NCBI GenBank assembly: GCA_037367355.1
Contig: CM074697.1
Span: forward strand, 1,488,001-1,552,000
Length of the DNA stretch: 64,000 bases
DNA from: Neoscytalidium dimidiatum
Lineage: Eukaryota > Ascomycota > Dothideomycetes > Botryosphaeriales > Botryosphaeriaceae
Direction: 5' to 3'
The position numbers were made by a program, and so were the translations under genes. Position 1 is the first letter of the stretch; each line of letters starts with the position of its first letter. Shown one piece after another: positions 20,489 to 33,100 of this stretch. The notes below the pieces were generated by a model. That model ran no database searches and was not told the DNA's origin. It worked only from the letters and a program-made list of their open reading frames with translations.

Positions 20489-23400
20489 TACATAGCAAGA
20501 GAGACCTATACCTACCTAGCACCACGCCTCTCGCTTCTCTCAGAGGCCGCCTCCAGAGCCATTGCTCGCCTGTTAAAGCAGCCGCCGGTGCGTGGACGTT
20601 ATCAGCCTTGTCGAAACAATAACGAACGGATGACCGCTTCGACGTCTCTATGCGCGCGCGCGCACACACACCTCCACCACCTGCTGCCGCAATGCTTTCG
20701 GAGTCACGCTCGCAGCATCGCATAACATAACAGTATGCGGGCCCACCACCGGCGACCGGTGCACCTCGACCACGCCGCTCTTCGCCTCGCCGCTGCTCCC
20801 GCGCGCCTGACCGCCGTGCGATCGGGACTGCCAACACGAGAAGGAACCGTCGCATCGGCATCTTATCTCGTCGCCCGCTCGTCCCGGCTGGGCCCAGTCG
20901 CGCGGACGTACAGCAGATGCTCAAACGTGCTGGTCACACTCACGTCCGGACGACTGGTTCGACTGGCAGTGAACTGTTAAGGGCTGCTGAAATTAGGGAC
21001 GCCGTCAGGGTCAAGTGTGCTGCCACGCACTACGTAGTGCGCGCCCGTCCGCGTCCGCCGGAGCGTGCGGTGTGCCGAGACACATGGCATCATCTCAGAC
21101 CTCAGATCTGCCATGGGCATTCCTGACTCAGTCCCAAATGACCTGCAGATATTCGATACTCCACAACCAAAACACCCGTGAGCCCTCCTCTTCCAGCGCC
21201 CGCTCGACCGGGACGCCCTCGCTGCCCTTCCGGCAATGCTTCAGCATCCCTACGCGCTTGCAGCCGCACAATCTGAGCCCGATGACATCAGCCAGATCGG
21301 CCTTGGAACGCTGTGCTGCTCGCCGGTCCTGCAAAATTCCGATCGACCTTCTCCCAATTTACCGCGCCGCTGCAGCTAGCCAACCAGCCTCACCCGCCCG
21401 ACCACTGCCCGACCATCGCCCCGATTGGCCTCTGCTAGCTTTTCGAGAGATTGCTTCCCCAGTTTTTGGCGCTTCTGTAAGCGCTTGTGCCCGCACCCGC
21501 TTCAATCTCACTCTAGCTATCCTACTCGACCAACCGGCAGCCTGCCGCTGCCATGCCAGCGCCTCCAGGGACGTAGGTCCGATTGGTTTGCCAGGCCAGC
21601 AGTCAATTCCAGGGTCCAGCTTGTCTATCCGCCGCCGCGGACTTCTAATCTTGTCGTTGCTGCCTCGCGCGAAGTCTGCGCCCACTCAAAGTGCTTCTAT
21701 GCTAGAGCCTGCCAAGCCTCTTCTCTCATTTCTAGAAAGATGCAATTTGCGGCTTGAGATTGCTCGATAGCAGCGCCCCGAGTCCGGATCCGCCCCCCGG
21801 GCATAGCGCCGTACCCCTGGACTCGTGCGCGCGGGACGGAAATGCTGCCCTCGATAGGAGGCGATCCCTGAGCGTAGCGTCGGACGACCCAGCATTGACC
21901 GCTCAAGTTACACATCGACGTCCTATTCTTCGGAACCAGTAACACGGTGCTGTTGCTTCATGCGTGGCGGGTAATTCACACCCGTGGGGCGATCGGCGAT
22001 AATCAGGCCTCGGGCTGCTTAGGGGACGGTCCGGCTTATGCATCGGGAGTATCACTTCCTGATCGGGTTGCCCGTTGAAGCTCTCTTGATGGACTGAGCG
22101 TGCGGTAAGGTTTTCCCGCCTCTTTTTGGCTCTCCCTTATCCTTTCGGCACCCCACACCATGAGGCCTCTTTAGCTTGCATTAGCGCACCAAAAAAAAAA
22201 AACCGGTGTCACATCTCAGAAGTTCCATCGAAACCCTGCCACACCAAATCTTACCTTGTGCTGAACGTGGAACGATACAAATATCCACCATGGTACAGAG
22301 AGGGGGCTCTTGTCTACGAACGGATGATTTAGACTTTTTGTCTTGCGGAAAATGCTTCTAGCCGGAAATCCATAGATCAAACGGGAAAGGAACCCGGTGT
22401 ATGCATAGCTAAAAAGTAAGAGAATATTTCCCATGCGGCTCTTGATCGGGGCTGTGAAGATCATCAACAGCCAGGCAATGCAAGCTTCCCTGGTCGAGTC
22501 CTCGCTTACCGATATTATGATAATACATTACAAACACAGAGAGAGAAGTAACTTTTCTTCTCTAGTCTTCTAACGTTATTCTCCGCAAAAAAGTATTGTC
22601 CTACGTCAAGAAGCAAAATTCAATGACCCTGCATGGAAGAGAGTCCTTAGAGGTTTAGACCAGCCAATAGGTTCGATTTGTTCTTAATTCGCTACCTCCG
22701 TCCCGTCTCGTCCCGAAGTCACTGCTATGGTTGAGTCCGCCTACGATATATCTGTCTCTTCATCGCAGCATGCTTGGCATTGCGCTACAACCAGCACAAC
22801 TCGCTTCATAACGACCACTGTCCAATGATTCTTTCAACACATTACTCTTATTACTCTAGACCTCTTCAACTCTTTTCGTCATCTCGCAATTAACAAGTTC
22901 GGGTGCTTTATATCACACCAGAAGCTCTTTGCAGCTGCACTCTGTGTGAGAGCCCAGTTTGTGTTTCAAACAAGACATAAGTGTGTTAGCTCTATTCACA
23001 GTAGCATCGCCGGATATCGTAAGACCGTAATAGTCTCCTCTTTTGTTAGTTTCCACTCATGATTGTTGCATGCGCCGCTTATTCGTATCCGCAACCACCA
23101 GCGTCTCATACACAGGCAAATACGTACCAAAAATAAAAATAGATGCAACGATCGATTCGCAGATGGGCTACAAAGGGAAAGTAATGTATCTCAAACTCCG
23201 GTACAGAGAAACAATATTCTCATGACCGTTCAGTTGCCTACATACAATCAACACCACCAAGACCTGAAAACAGCTCAGAGACCATGGCCACTGCTCCTCC
23301 TGCAATGAAGAGCTGAAGCAGCCGTCCGGACGCAAGAAGCCTTGTCTAGTCTTCCTACCCATCTATGTCGGCAAGGCTGTTCCTCCACCCCCTCTTCCAA

Positions 23401-24313
23401 CCTTACAGTTTATAAAACCAAACAAACCAATCCTCAAGCGTCGGAAATCCCGAGGTCCGTAGTCCGCATCCTTGCTCGCAAACCAAACCCCCTTCGGAAA
23501 CAGATCCCAGAAGAGGGACCGACCCGTCCGCGTCTTGGCTTCTGGTCTTGGCATTATGCGACGCCGCCTATATCGACGACAAACAACAAAGCTTTTTTTT
23601 TTTTCCCCCTCTCTCCCTTTTCCGCGCCGGAAGGCTCTGTGCTCCGAGTGAGCGAGCGAGCGATCGATCGAACGAGCGGGAGAGGGAGAGAAAGAGGGAG
23701 ATCGGGAAGGGGGCGCCGACGGATACTAAGTGCCGATGGATCCGCACGCTTCGTCCCGGGAGCTAAAAGGAGGTTGGTTGTGCGTTCGGGGGCACGACTT
23801 TTTTTTTTTTCATTTTTCCTTTTTGTGGCTCTGGGCTTGTGCTCTGGGGCGTGTGTAGAGGTCGGCAATGGTGGCGACGGCGAATGCAGTGGCGAGGGTG
23901 ATGGGCTCGCTTGCTGGGAAGGAAGAGGGTCTGAGCTGAGCGGACCGTCTACCCCTTTTCCACTACGGTGGCGGCTTCCATCCCCGAGGTTCATGCAGTC
24001 AGTGTAGGTTGTCGTGTCTTAGAGCTGGGCAGAAAGAGTCGAAAGTGCGGAAGCGCTGAGTGATTTGACGCCCCAGGACGCCGGACTCTTCCAGATACGT
24101 GCTGATTCGACGTCACAACCCGGTTCCGCTTTCCCTATTCTGAGAGGAAGCGATGTGGTAGATTTCCAGAGATCTTGCGTCAACCATTCTTCACCTCTTC
24201 TCGTTACTGCTCTCACCCAAGGCGGATGGGACCCCATGTTGGATTCGCGGCGTGGAAGGCGTCGGTGTGATTATGGCCGATGCCAACTCGCTACGCAATG
24301 AAGTCTATCCATT
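20489..24313. other. 3.8-kb gene-poor region
   Basis: This region mixes GC-rich low-complexity DNA (20640-21900, with CG/CA dinucleotide runs near 20650-20672), AT-richer DNA (22160-23340) and GA-rich or homopolymer stretches (23590-23700, 23802-23812). The 251-codon plus-strand frame at 21015..21770 and the 221-codon frame at 23342..24007 are Ser/Pro/Arg-rich with no recognisable domain, so I reject them. A short membrane-protein-like frame on the minus strand (22216..22524) is listed among the findings. Confidence 0.5.
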
Positions 24314-25613
24314 CTACCAGTAGGACGTTGTACAATGGATAAAATTCGTTCTTGAAACGGTGGTAATCCCGATATCTGCTGTCCAGAGGGGTATTTCCAG
24401 ATGGTGGGTGGGAGTATGTTCGGCATCCTTGCATGGTTCGCTAACATTCTCAAAGAGCTTTGCGTCCCACTCCAAGGGATCCGAATCAGGGAATATGCTA
24501 TTTACGTTCTCCAGCCTTTTCCTTCTGTAGATTTCCCATTCGCCAACGTTTGCAGCTGGCGTAATCTTAGAATTTCTCGGATACCAGAGAAGAGCCTCGT
24601 GCACTTCAGTATCTGGCAAATTAAACAGATACCTCGTTGCAGTGCCAGCCCTGAGAATGCCTGAAATACCTCCGACCGCGGCGACAACGTCCTCCTCAAA
24701 CGGGAAGAATTGAGAGGAAAAGCCATGGACAGCACGAGCGTATATATTCCACCATGGCCCTTTTTTCGAGGTACAAGCGTGGGATCGAATCCATAGGTAA
24801 ATCCACCGGGAGCCTATGACGTGCAGAGGTGTCGTTGACAAAGTCCTCCGAGAAGAGCTCAGGACCACAGACAAACCGGGCTGCCGTGTCGATGAGAATG
24901 AGGAGTCTCTTTGACAATACCATCTCTTGGAACGTCCAGCCTTTTGAGAGCGGTTTGCAATGTTTAAAACTCTCGGAAGTACTTTGCCAGGAGTTCAGAT
25001 GGGAATGGCCATTTTCGACTTTGGAAACCCCTAGCACCATACCCTGAATCCGGGCCACTTTTTGAGTCCTGAGTCGTGATCTGCTGATCCCAGGCAACCC
25101 CGAGTTTGCATCTATTCCGTGGGTGTCGACTGTTGTTACAGATGCCTCTTGGTAGATCTAACCCATCATAGCTATAAATTTGCTCCCGTGAGGCAAATCA
25201 TCCTGTGACATACAAAGAGAGTCCACCCAGAGATAGAGTATCCCGAGTAGCGCTGTAAAATCTATGGCTTCTTCGATAGTCTGAGGCAATACAATTTCAT
25301 CCGATCGGAGAGCACCGCATTTCTCTAGTTTGTCTCGAGTGCGCGTTATATACTGTGTTTGTGTAACGCACTCCCAAACATAGCTCAGTGCAGCATATCG
25401 ACAGGGGGTTGTGACTTGTGTTACACAATTCTGATTTGCGTCGATCATGACCAAACTGCCTAGTGCGGTGCCTGACGGCTCAGCCAGATGTTGCAACTCA
25501 CATTTTTCAAGCCATGCCCGCGGAATGCAGTCTCCATACGCAAACCTCGGGCCGATTATGCGTCCTTGGCGTGGCCGCGTACCAAATTGATCAATGCCAA
25601 TTACCCATAGCAT
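24314..25613 (-). pseudogene. HET-domain (heterokaryon incompatibility) gene, disrupted
   Basis: The minus strand carries a HET domain in order: GRIIGPRF, CRYAALSYVWE, LPQTIEEAIDFT and YLWVDSLCMSQDD. After an in-frame TAG (25158..25160) the same frame resumes with IYQEASVTTVDTHG and SGLPG, then GWTFQEMVLSKRLL. The frame then breaks: KGPWWNIYARAVHGF and FEEDVVAAVGGISGIL, typical of the post-HET region, lie in another frame. The shift is near a six-base homopolymer at 24761..24766. HET domains trigger cell death on fusion with an incompatible strain. With one nonsense codon and one frameshift this copy is probably dead. No intron with good signals removes the TAG while keeping MMG-IYQEAS alignment. 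A sequencing error in the homopolymer could explain the shift but not the stop. Confidence 0.75.
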
Positions 25614-26992
25614 TTCTAGCAGCTAGTCGCCGCGCTGTCCTGCTACAATGATGGTTCTCGTAGAGCCGTAAGTTGTTGGTTCCATAGCATTTATCGCTAC
25701 ATGCCAACCGCTCCTGCCTGCTATAGACGGAGCCACATGCATTCTTCATATCCAGCCTGGATTGGATCGCCTCGGAACAGTCCGAAAGCAATCAATCTAC
25801 AGAAAGTGCAAAACTCTTCTTCCTATAGCTGAACCATATTGGTATACCTCTCCAGAATAACATCGGAAACCGGGGCCGTCTCACGGAAGAAGGATCTGAA
25901 GTTGATCAGCCGACAGGCTGCGGGTAGGTATCCAGGATCCGAAGACTTTAACGTCTGAGGTTCCGAGATCCACAAGTCATCGGGCAAGCCCTGTTGCGAG
26001 CTCGCTGAAATGACGCGCCGTCCGCTGTCGGTGACGTTCCGAGTCCATCGTAGGGTAGTCAATTGGGGTGATCCGTGGATAACGTCGTTTAGTCGTTCTA
26101 CCTTCTTATTCGCGCCTAAGCGGGTTGCTAACTGAACAGTTTCTATGAGTAAGGTTGCCAGTTGCTGGTGATAATCGGCCTTCCTTGATGCAGCTCAAGC
26201 GAAGGGCATATGGACATTTAGTCGAAAAGCCGTCAAAATTAAGAGGTTTCCTAAAGCCTTGATGGTCGAGCAAGGCAGGCAGCCCCATCTCAGCCTTGTG
26301 CTGACAACGTGTCAGCACATATGGCCTACTTTGAGAACAAGGGTCCTTGCCTCCTACCGAACCAATCAACCCTGGTAGTGTTATAATGCTCACGTGAACA
26401 GCCCCCATCCTAGAGAAATTGCGACGCGGGGTATTCGGCTCCAGTCAAGTCTGACGGAATCATGTATATAAGAAAAAGAGCAGATGTGGAACAGGTATTA
26501 TCCAACGTCCTGGATGTGAACGTTGTTGAGCTTTTGGATCCAGATAAATACTTTAATTAAGACAACTGCACTTGTAGTGTGAGGCTTTTGCAGCATGTTG
26601 TGTACTGAATTCGTCCAGTTCTTTCCCGTTGTGGTCTCGATGTTCCCTGGAATCGGATACTTGGGGAAGCAATCCACACCCGAAACAGTGCGCGTTACGA
26701 GGCCGATGGTAACGGCGGTGGCCATTGAGCGTGCACTTGAAGCAGTCGTTTGTGTGACCGCTTTGGCTGCGCACAAAAGGTTCATCCTCGCGGTCACAAT
26801 ATTCTGGGACCGAACGTGCATCAACACTTTTGTCGATCGGCATCCGGCCTAGTGGATGGCACAAACTGTGAAACATTTACACCGGAATGCACGAGAGGGC
26901 GGGTATATAGACTGAATGGTATACCGAAACCTCTTAATACAAACTCTCCACAACTCTCCCACAAACACAACAAAGGAGACTTACCCAACCCC
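25614..26992. other. 1.4-kb region upstream of HET pseudogene
   Basis: Short frames on the minus strand (25823..26062, 26106..26408, 26498..26876) have no recognisable domain. One at 26553..26876 is Cys-rich in parts but overlaps another open frame and lacks a signal peptide. They may be decayed coding DNA; none is called. Confidence 0.4.
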
Positions 26993-27835
26993 TCATCTCC
27001 ACCTCTCCCCGACAGCTTCCAACCCCTCAAACAGCCTCCCCACCCCCGCCTCATCCAACGCAACGACCTCCCCCTTCCCAACCCTCACGCCCCTCGCAGT
27101 CAACCCGGCCACCAACACGTCCAGAACCGCCCTCTTCTCCTCCCAACATCCCTCCACCAAATCCGTCCAACTGACCGCGCACCCCCTCAACTCCCCGGCC
27201 TTTTCCAAAACCACCACCAACCTCTTCGCCAGCCGCAGCATGTCCGCGCACCGGCCCCGATCCAGCACCTGGCGGAAGAACGGCACCTCGGCCTCCAGCC
27301 CGAACTCGTAGCCGCCCATGCCGGCGGCGGCGGCGTAGCCGGGCAGGCGGGGGAAGTCCCAGTCGAGCAGCACGCCCAGGTTGCGCATGCGGCGCAGCTG
27401 GGGCAGGGCGTTGAGGCGCTGGAAGTGCGGGTCGGCGAGCGGCGCGGGCGGGTTGAGCATGATGCGGAAGCGGGCGACGCGGTAGAAGTGGTCGAGCGCC
27501 TCGGCGGCCAGCTGGCGCGACGTCAGCAGCAGGGCCAGCGGCGGCGGCCGGTGCGAGAGCGCCGAGATGGCCGTGTTGGGCCCCAGCGGGTACGAGATGG
27601 TTTGCTGCGGGGTGAGGTGCGCGTAGATGAGGTTGCGGAGCTCCGGCGGCAGGCGTAAGAGTGGGGAGGAGGCCGTTGTCGGGTCGGCGGGGTGAGGTTT
27701 TGGTGAGTGGGCGGCCCAATGTGGTGGTGGCGAGGAGGAGGATGCCGGCTGTGGTGGTGTGAGTGAGGACGACGGCGGCGGAGCTGCAGCGAGCATCATG
27801 GGCGGCGGCATTGAGGCTGCGCCCGCGGACGTCAT
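26993..27835 (-). CDS. F-box/2EXR-like fungal protein
   Basis: The product is 280 aa from the ATG at 27835 (MTSAGAASMPPP); the frame is open further upstream, but that extension looks like leader sequence. After a Pro/Ser-rich N-terminus it has SPLLRLPPELRNLIYAHLTP, the short helical motif at the start of F-box-like/2EXR fungal proteins, then ALLLTSRQLAAEALDHFYRV, also typical. The C-terminal half is Leu/Val-rich with no catalytic motif. Such proteins are numerous in Pezizomycotina. Some may be substrate adaptors of SCF ubiquitin ligases, but no partner can be inferred here. It is followed on the same strand, 507 bp upstream, by the PI-PLC gene. Confidence 0.7.
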   Translation of the reverse strand: MTSAGAASMPPPMMLAAAPPPSSSLTPPQPASSSSPPPHWAAHSPKPHPADPTTASSPLLRLPPELRNLIYAHLTPQQTISYPLGPNTAISALSHRPPPLALLLTSRQLAAEALDHFYRVARFRIMLNPPAPLADPHFQRLNALPQLRRMRNLGVLLDWDFPRLPGYAAAAGMGGYEFGLEAEVPFFRQVLDRGRCADMLRLAKRLVVVLEKAGELRGCAVSWTDLVEGCWEEKRAVLDVLVAGLTARGVRVGKGEVVALDEAGVGRLFEGLEAVGERWR

Positions 27836-28342
27836 GGTGGGAGAGTGACGAGGAAGTCCGTTTGGTTTTTTTTTGGTGTTCGGAGGTGTCGGGTAAAAGA
27901 AGAGACCAAGAAAGCATGGGGTTCTCTCCGGCGCTCGTGAGAGTTTCGTCATGGCGGAGATCAGCATGTAGATCACCGCGGAGACCACGCCCATGACTAA
28001 GTTCCTGGCCGATTCCGATACGAGGTCGGTTCCAAAAGAATTGCAACGGCGAGCGCATCGCATGGGTAGTAGTCGGAGCAGTCATCCGAACAGAATTTCA
28101 TAAGGCATTGGCAGCATGTAAGTCAAGGCGACTGCGTCACTTCCACATATGTGCGTACTCCAGCTCGTTGTTGCAAGCATTAGAACCGAAGTTCGTATGT
28201 ACATTGAGTGCGCACATTAACCAAACGAGTGCGCAAATCAACTCGAAAAGGCATCTGAAGCGCGAAGAATTACTCTCTTGGGTAGAGAGGTATGTGCGTG
28301 CTTGAGGATGAGGTTGGTAGGTGCTCCGGGCCGGCTCATGTT
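27836..28342. other. intergenic, 507 bp
   Basis: This is upstream DNA of the F-box-like gene and 3' flank of the PI-PLC gene. Nothing else is recognised. Confidence 0.5.
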
Positions 28343-29815
28343 TTACGCGCCTGCCTCCTTCTCGCGCCTTTCCAAGAAGCTATTCATCCCCACGATGCAC
28401 CTCACAAGATCCCAGTCCCCATCCTCGCCCACCCAGTCACAAACCACGACTCCCGTTGTGCCGTCTCCAACCTTGGCGTCGCAATGATGCTTCGTGCAGA
28501 GATACTCGACAATCGCAGGGTTGAGTTTCGCTGCAATCTTCTCGGGCCAGCAGCCGACTTTCCAGAAATTGCTCGCGCTCAGGAAATTCAGGTACAAGGG
28601 ACCGGGCGGCACGGGGTTCACAGCATCAGTAGTGATGCCCGGCAGTGGGGCTACGCATTCAGCTGCGCGCGCTAAGTGCTCCTCCGCGTACTTGGTCTTG
28701 ATCTGGATGTTCTCCGTTTCAAGCACCTCGCAGAAGTCCTGCACGCGCACCAAGCCGTGCGTGTCATCGGGCGTGTTGTAGGCCCAGTTTTCGGCTTCCA
28801 GCCCCCAGCCAGCGCCGTTGTGCTCCGTCTTGAGGCGGTTGTCGATGCAGAAGCGACGCAGCAGCACGAGCTTGCCGCGCACCTCGCCTAGCTTTGGTAT
28901 GCGCGGCTCCGTGTACCACCAGTTGGGGTCTTCGTTAGCGTAGTGGTCATGCAGGATCATGCTCAGCTGCTCGTCTGTCGCATTGCCGGGACCTTCGCGT
29001 TTGAGGCTGACGATGACCGTCTCGGACGGATTGCGCTTGAGGAAGTCGTGCACATCGTTAATCAGCCCGCGCAGGTGCTTCGACCCCGTCAACGAGATGG
29101 GGAACACGCCGTGGACGAGGACCAGGCCGTCCTTGGACGGATTGTCGGGATGCTCGGGCTGGACGCGGATGTCGAAGAATCGCACGCCATTATCCAGCTG
29201 CTCCTTTGGCGAAACAGCCTGGCAGCGGACAGAGGGAAGAGCGCGGTGGCATGTGGGCGAGTTGTGTGTGCCGGGGATGGAGAGGCCGGACAGCGGGGTT
29301 CCGTCGCTGAGCTCGCGCATCCAGCATTGTAGGTTGGCCGACGAGAAGACGGAGAGATGGCTGTCTTTCCGGATGAAGACACCCGTGTACTGGCGCTTGG
29401 GGTCGGGCACGAGAGGCGTGAAGGTCTGGGATGCGCGGTGATGCGAGGGCGTGTCGATGCGGTAGCGCTGCCCATCCGCCTCAAACGTCAAGCGCAGCGT
29501 CTCGTTGGCCTCACGCTCGGAGGCCTTGATGTCGGTGGTATGGCTCTGGAAGGCATCGATGCGGATGCTCACATCTGCAGCAACGAGTCAGCACGCGTCA
29601 TCCAGGTTCAATGGCAGCTGGAGCGCACCTTGACGCGCGAAACTCTGCGCGTTCTCGGCGAGCTTCTTGGATGATGGCGACACCAGGGTGGTGACATTGT
29701 GCGTCAGCTTGCCCAGGCCCTTGCCTTTGGTCGACCCGGGGGCTTCGTAGCGCTCGATGAGCTTCAGCTCAAGAGGAGACGAGGTCAAGTTCCGGATGGT
29801 CAGCGGCGGAGCCAT
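28343..29815 (-). CDS. PI-PLC X-domain-containing protein
   Basis: Exons are 29815..29629 and 29574..28343. The intron 29628..29575 (GTGCGC...CTGCAG) is phase 1 and gives 472 aa. The C-terminal two-thirds is a bacterial-type phosphatidylinositol-specific phospholipase C X domain. It has SIPGTHNSPTCH (first catalytic His), VRFFDIRVQ (Arg/Asp block) and LVLVHGVF (second His), then LINDVHDFLKRNPSETVIVS and KLVLLRRF. It should cleave phosphoinositides or GPI-like lipids to a cyclic phosphate. The N-terminal ~130 residues form a beta-rich domain of unknown role. There is no signal peptide or calcium-binding Y/C2 domain, so it is not the eukaryotic signalling PLC; an intracellular location is inferred. 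Confidence 0.85.
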
Positions 29816-30175
29816 GGTGCAAGGGTGGTCGGCGTCGTGTGAACTGCGGCTAAACTGGCGAGCACGCCTCTTGTCGCAGCCGTGGACAGCCCCGGATCGA
29901 GGATACTCGAGAAGTATGCGATGCGGAAGTCAGAGCCCAGAAAGCAGACAGAGGATCAATTGGAGCCGTTCCTCCATCCGCACGAGCATGGTTGTTGCAT
30001 GCAACGCGTATGGACGCGGCTCGAGGGGCAGTGGTGCTACCCCTGTCCAATCACCTTTCTCGCCCGCCTCCCAGCCTCAACGGCGCCGGTCATATTCCAA
30101 ATCCGCCGCTGCACATGAGTCGCCAACCACTCAGCTCTCTATTCATTCTATCCACCCTGCTAAACACGCAAAAAT
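29816..30175. other. intergenic, 360 bp
   Basis: This is the PI-PLC promoter side and Med16 3' flank. No other feature is seen. Confidence 0.5.
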
Positions 30176-33100
30176 TCAAGCCTTCTTCGTGAATGATCCC
30201 ATGGCCCATGCACTACCGCAAGCACACTTGTTCTGTCCGCCCATCCAATCCATGTCTTCCATTTCACTGCCACATCTGATACATCTCCGCCGCCTGCTGT
30301 CCTTGCTGCTTATCACAATCTTCCGTAGCACATCCACCACATTCTTCTCCAGGTACTGCTTCTCCCTCTTGTCTCCGTTCAGCCCCAGCCACCGGAGATC
30401 CCAGTACATGACTTTGGCTGGATCCACCGAGTCGAGGAGCTTGTCCATGCCGTGCGTGAGCAGTCGTGTCACCACCGGCATCAGTACATCAGGGATTTCA
30501 GCACTGATGAGCATATCTCGCTCTGTCATTCTTCGCCGCTCATCCGTGTACTGTGCCTTGGTGTAACAGAGTCGCACTTGATTGTCCACTTCGGCTACTA
30601 GTGCTGCCATGTGTGGCGGATGTACCGGGGATCCGATCATAGCTACCAACAGTCCATTGAATATCGATCGATGTACTACCGTCGGCGCGTTTTTGATGTG
30701 CCATTGGCTGATGGACAACAACAGCTGCAGGGGTTGCCGGGTAACGCGGAATATTGCTCGCGGAAAACTGCATAGCAGAAGGAACAACCCAGGCGAGCAC
30801 CGCTCCTGGACTGCAAAATTGAATGTCAGATTTATGATCTAGTGCATGCGTCTCGCCACAATGCACTTACGTTTCTTTTGAACGAAACCCCTGTCTGCCT
30901 CGTGTTTCTTGCACTCGTGCGAGAGTTCAATGAGATCGTTCATTATGTAGACCATGAGGTCCATAACCCATTTGAGCAAGCCAGTGACAGATTTGGCCAT
31001 TTCTAAGAGTATCGCTGCGTTAATCACTCGTTACTACAGCGCAAGTAACCGACACTCACCTATCGTAAATGACTCCTGGCCCCCGCTCCGTGCCTGATTC
31101 GTGGGAATGCTCAAGAGAAAAGACGTAAACCGGAGATTCAGCGTTATCCAAGCCAATTTACTGCTCAAATTGCGTGATCCATTGGCACTCATTCCAAGAA
31201 GGTTTTGCGTACTTAGACATCCGCGAAGGACGTTGTTGCGGAAAATCGCTTCGAAGGACTTTTGTGACGTATCTTCTAGAGGATAGTCGGCCACCACATT
31301 CATGCAGAGGTGCGTGCCCTGGAGGAATAAACGCTTCAGGTCTTCGGAAAGTTAGCGCCTGTATTTATGTAGCATTCAATCACTTACTCTGATCCATATC
31401 AGGCGGCATGATTGCAAAGAGGTCATCTCCAAGCATGTATTGCAGCGAAGCAGAACTGTACTGAAGAACCAAGGCCGCGACTGCTGCTATGATTTTGGCT
31501 GTGCACTGTCAGCGTCAAACCCAAAAAAAAAAAAAAACACCATCCTTCCGCAACTTACGGTCGCTGTCTCCGCTATCCAACGAGCCGAGTCCAAACTCCA
31601 TCGTCTTCAAGGTGATGCTTCCATCCTGCTGTAAAAGCGCCAACATGCAAGCGCTGGGCGACAGAACCATGTGAAGGGCTTCAGAATGGTCAGAAGAAAC
31701 AACTCCCGCAACTTTATAGAGCACATACCCGGATCGCTTGGTGGGAACGAAAATCCAGCCTGTGGTAGCGACGACACCTTATCTTCGGCTAAATCGGGTG
31801 TGATGACATCCATGGAATAACGATCTCTGAACTCAACACCACCATTGCTTTGGTAAAAAGCAAATTTTGTATGAAAGTCAAGACTGAAAACTCCTAACGT
31901 AGCGGTGCCCAATACCACATCCGGCAAGCGTTTGAGGCTCATTTTTTGCTAATAAAATGTAAGCACTGGAAGCGTCTGATTACTCGAGGGGACTCACGCG
32001 ATGGCCAACAGACCCGGGAGATTTCTTTTTAGTAGTCAGCTGGTCGAAGGCAGAGTTAAGACTGTAAGTTGAACTGTGCAGTTCCCATCTTGATATTATG
32101 CTGAATGGAGGCTGCTGAGCATGTGTTTGGTCCATTAACGAGGGCATGGGAGCTGGCGTATGACAAAATACAGCCATGACTGTAGGATGTGAAGGATTTG
32201 GGCCGGGCTCGGGGCCGGTGGGCACAAACGAAAGATGTGTCAGTTTCGCAGGAAACGAGAGCTTCTGGCTTGAGCCAAGCGCAGCATCGCCGGTATCGAA
32301 GTCAGAACCAAGGGGAGAGCAGTTGTCCTCTGCTTTCAACGGTGAGATCTCGAATGTTGGAGAAGCGCTTTTGCCCGGCTGGGCATTCCAGTTTATTTTC
32401 ACTCGATAGACAAGGATTGATCCGGAAACAGTGTGGGCAGCGAGTAGGAGTGAATGTTCTACAGAATTAGCCGGCCATCGGACTATAATGCGGCATAGAC
32501 TGGAATACCTGAGTCTGACGCGAACGAAGCGTGGGTGAACGCATCTTTTGCTGAGTTTGATGCTTCAACCTCTGCAGTTGCTTCGTACCATTGTTGATCT
32601 GGCTGTTGGAAGAGTAGGCGAATGGTGCCCCCACGGGTGAAACAAATGAATGCGCCTAGGGACATACGCGGATGCACTGGATTATGCGGTTCTTTCCATG
32701 CGTGACTGGTCATACGATACTGCCATTTGTCCTCTGTGCGATCTCCCGACCATATCATATGGTACTGGAGGGATGTTAGAACGCAGACCAGGTGAGACGA
32801 AAGATACAATTTCATGTGGATTACGACAGCATGGAAGCAATTTGCATGAGCCGAAGCAATCATCTCAATGCTATTCTTCACAGAGCAAGACGATGGTACC
32901 ATCGGATCAATGCTTCAATTTTTCACGCAGGACGCGTTGCCGCTGACGTTTTCGAAATGCTCACGTACCTTGACCTGCTGAGGAGCAACGGGCAACCAAT
33001 GTAGCCCGACCAGAGCATTTGACTCGCTTTCATGATCGGAAAAAGGTTCTCTTGAGAGTTTCATTCTGTCTGCTGCCTGTGCAGCCGTATAAACAAGGAT

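Noticed and set aside
21015..21770. 251-codon plus-strand frame
   Set aside because: It is Ser/Arg/Ala-rich, with no domain, and overlaps other open frames.
23342..24007. 221-codon plus-strand frame
   Set aside because: It crosses GA-rich and T-run low-complexity DNA; the predicted protein has Phe runs and Arg/Glu repeats without any domain.
26498..26876. Possible small Cys-containing secreted protein on the minus strand
   Set aside because: There are two overlapping frames, no signal peptide, and no Cys spacing typical of a known small secreted family.
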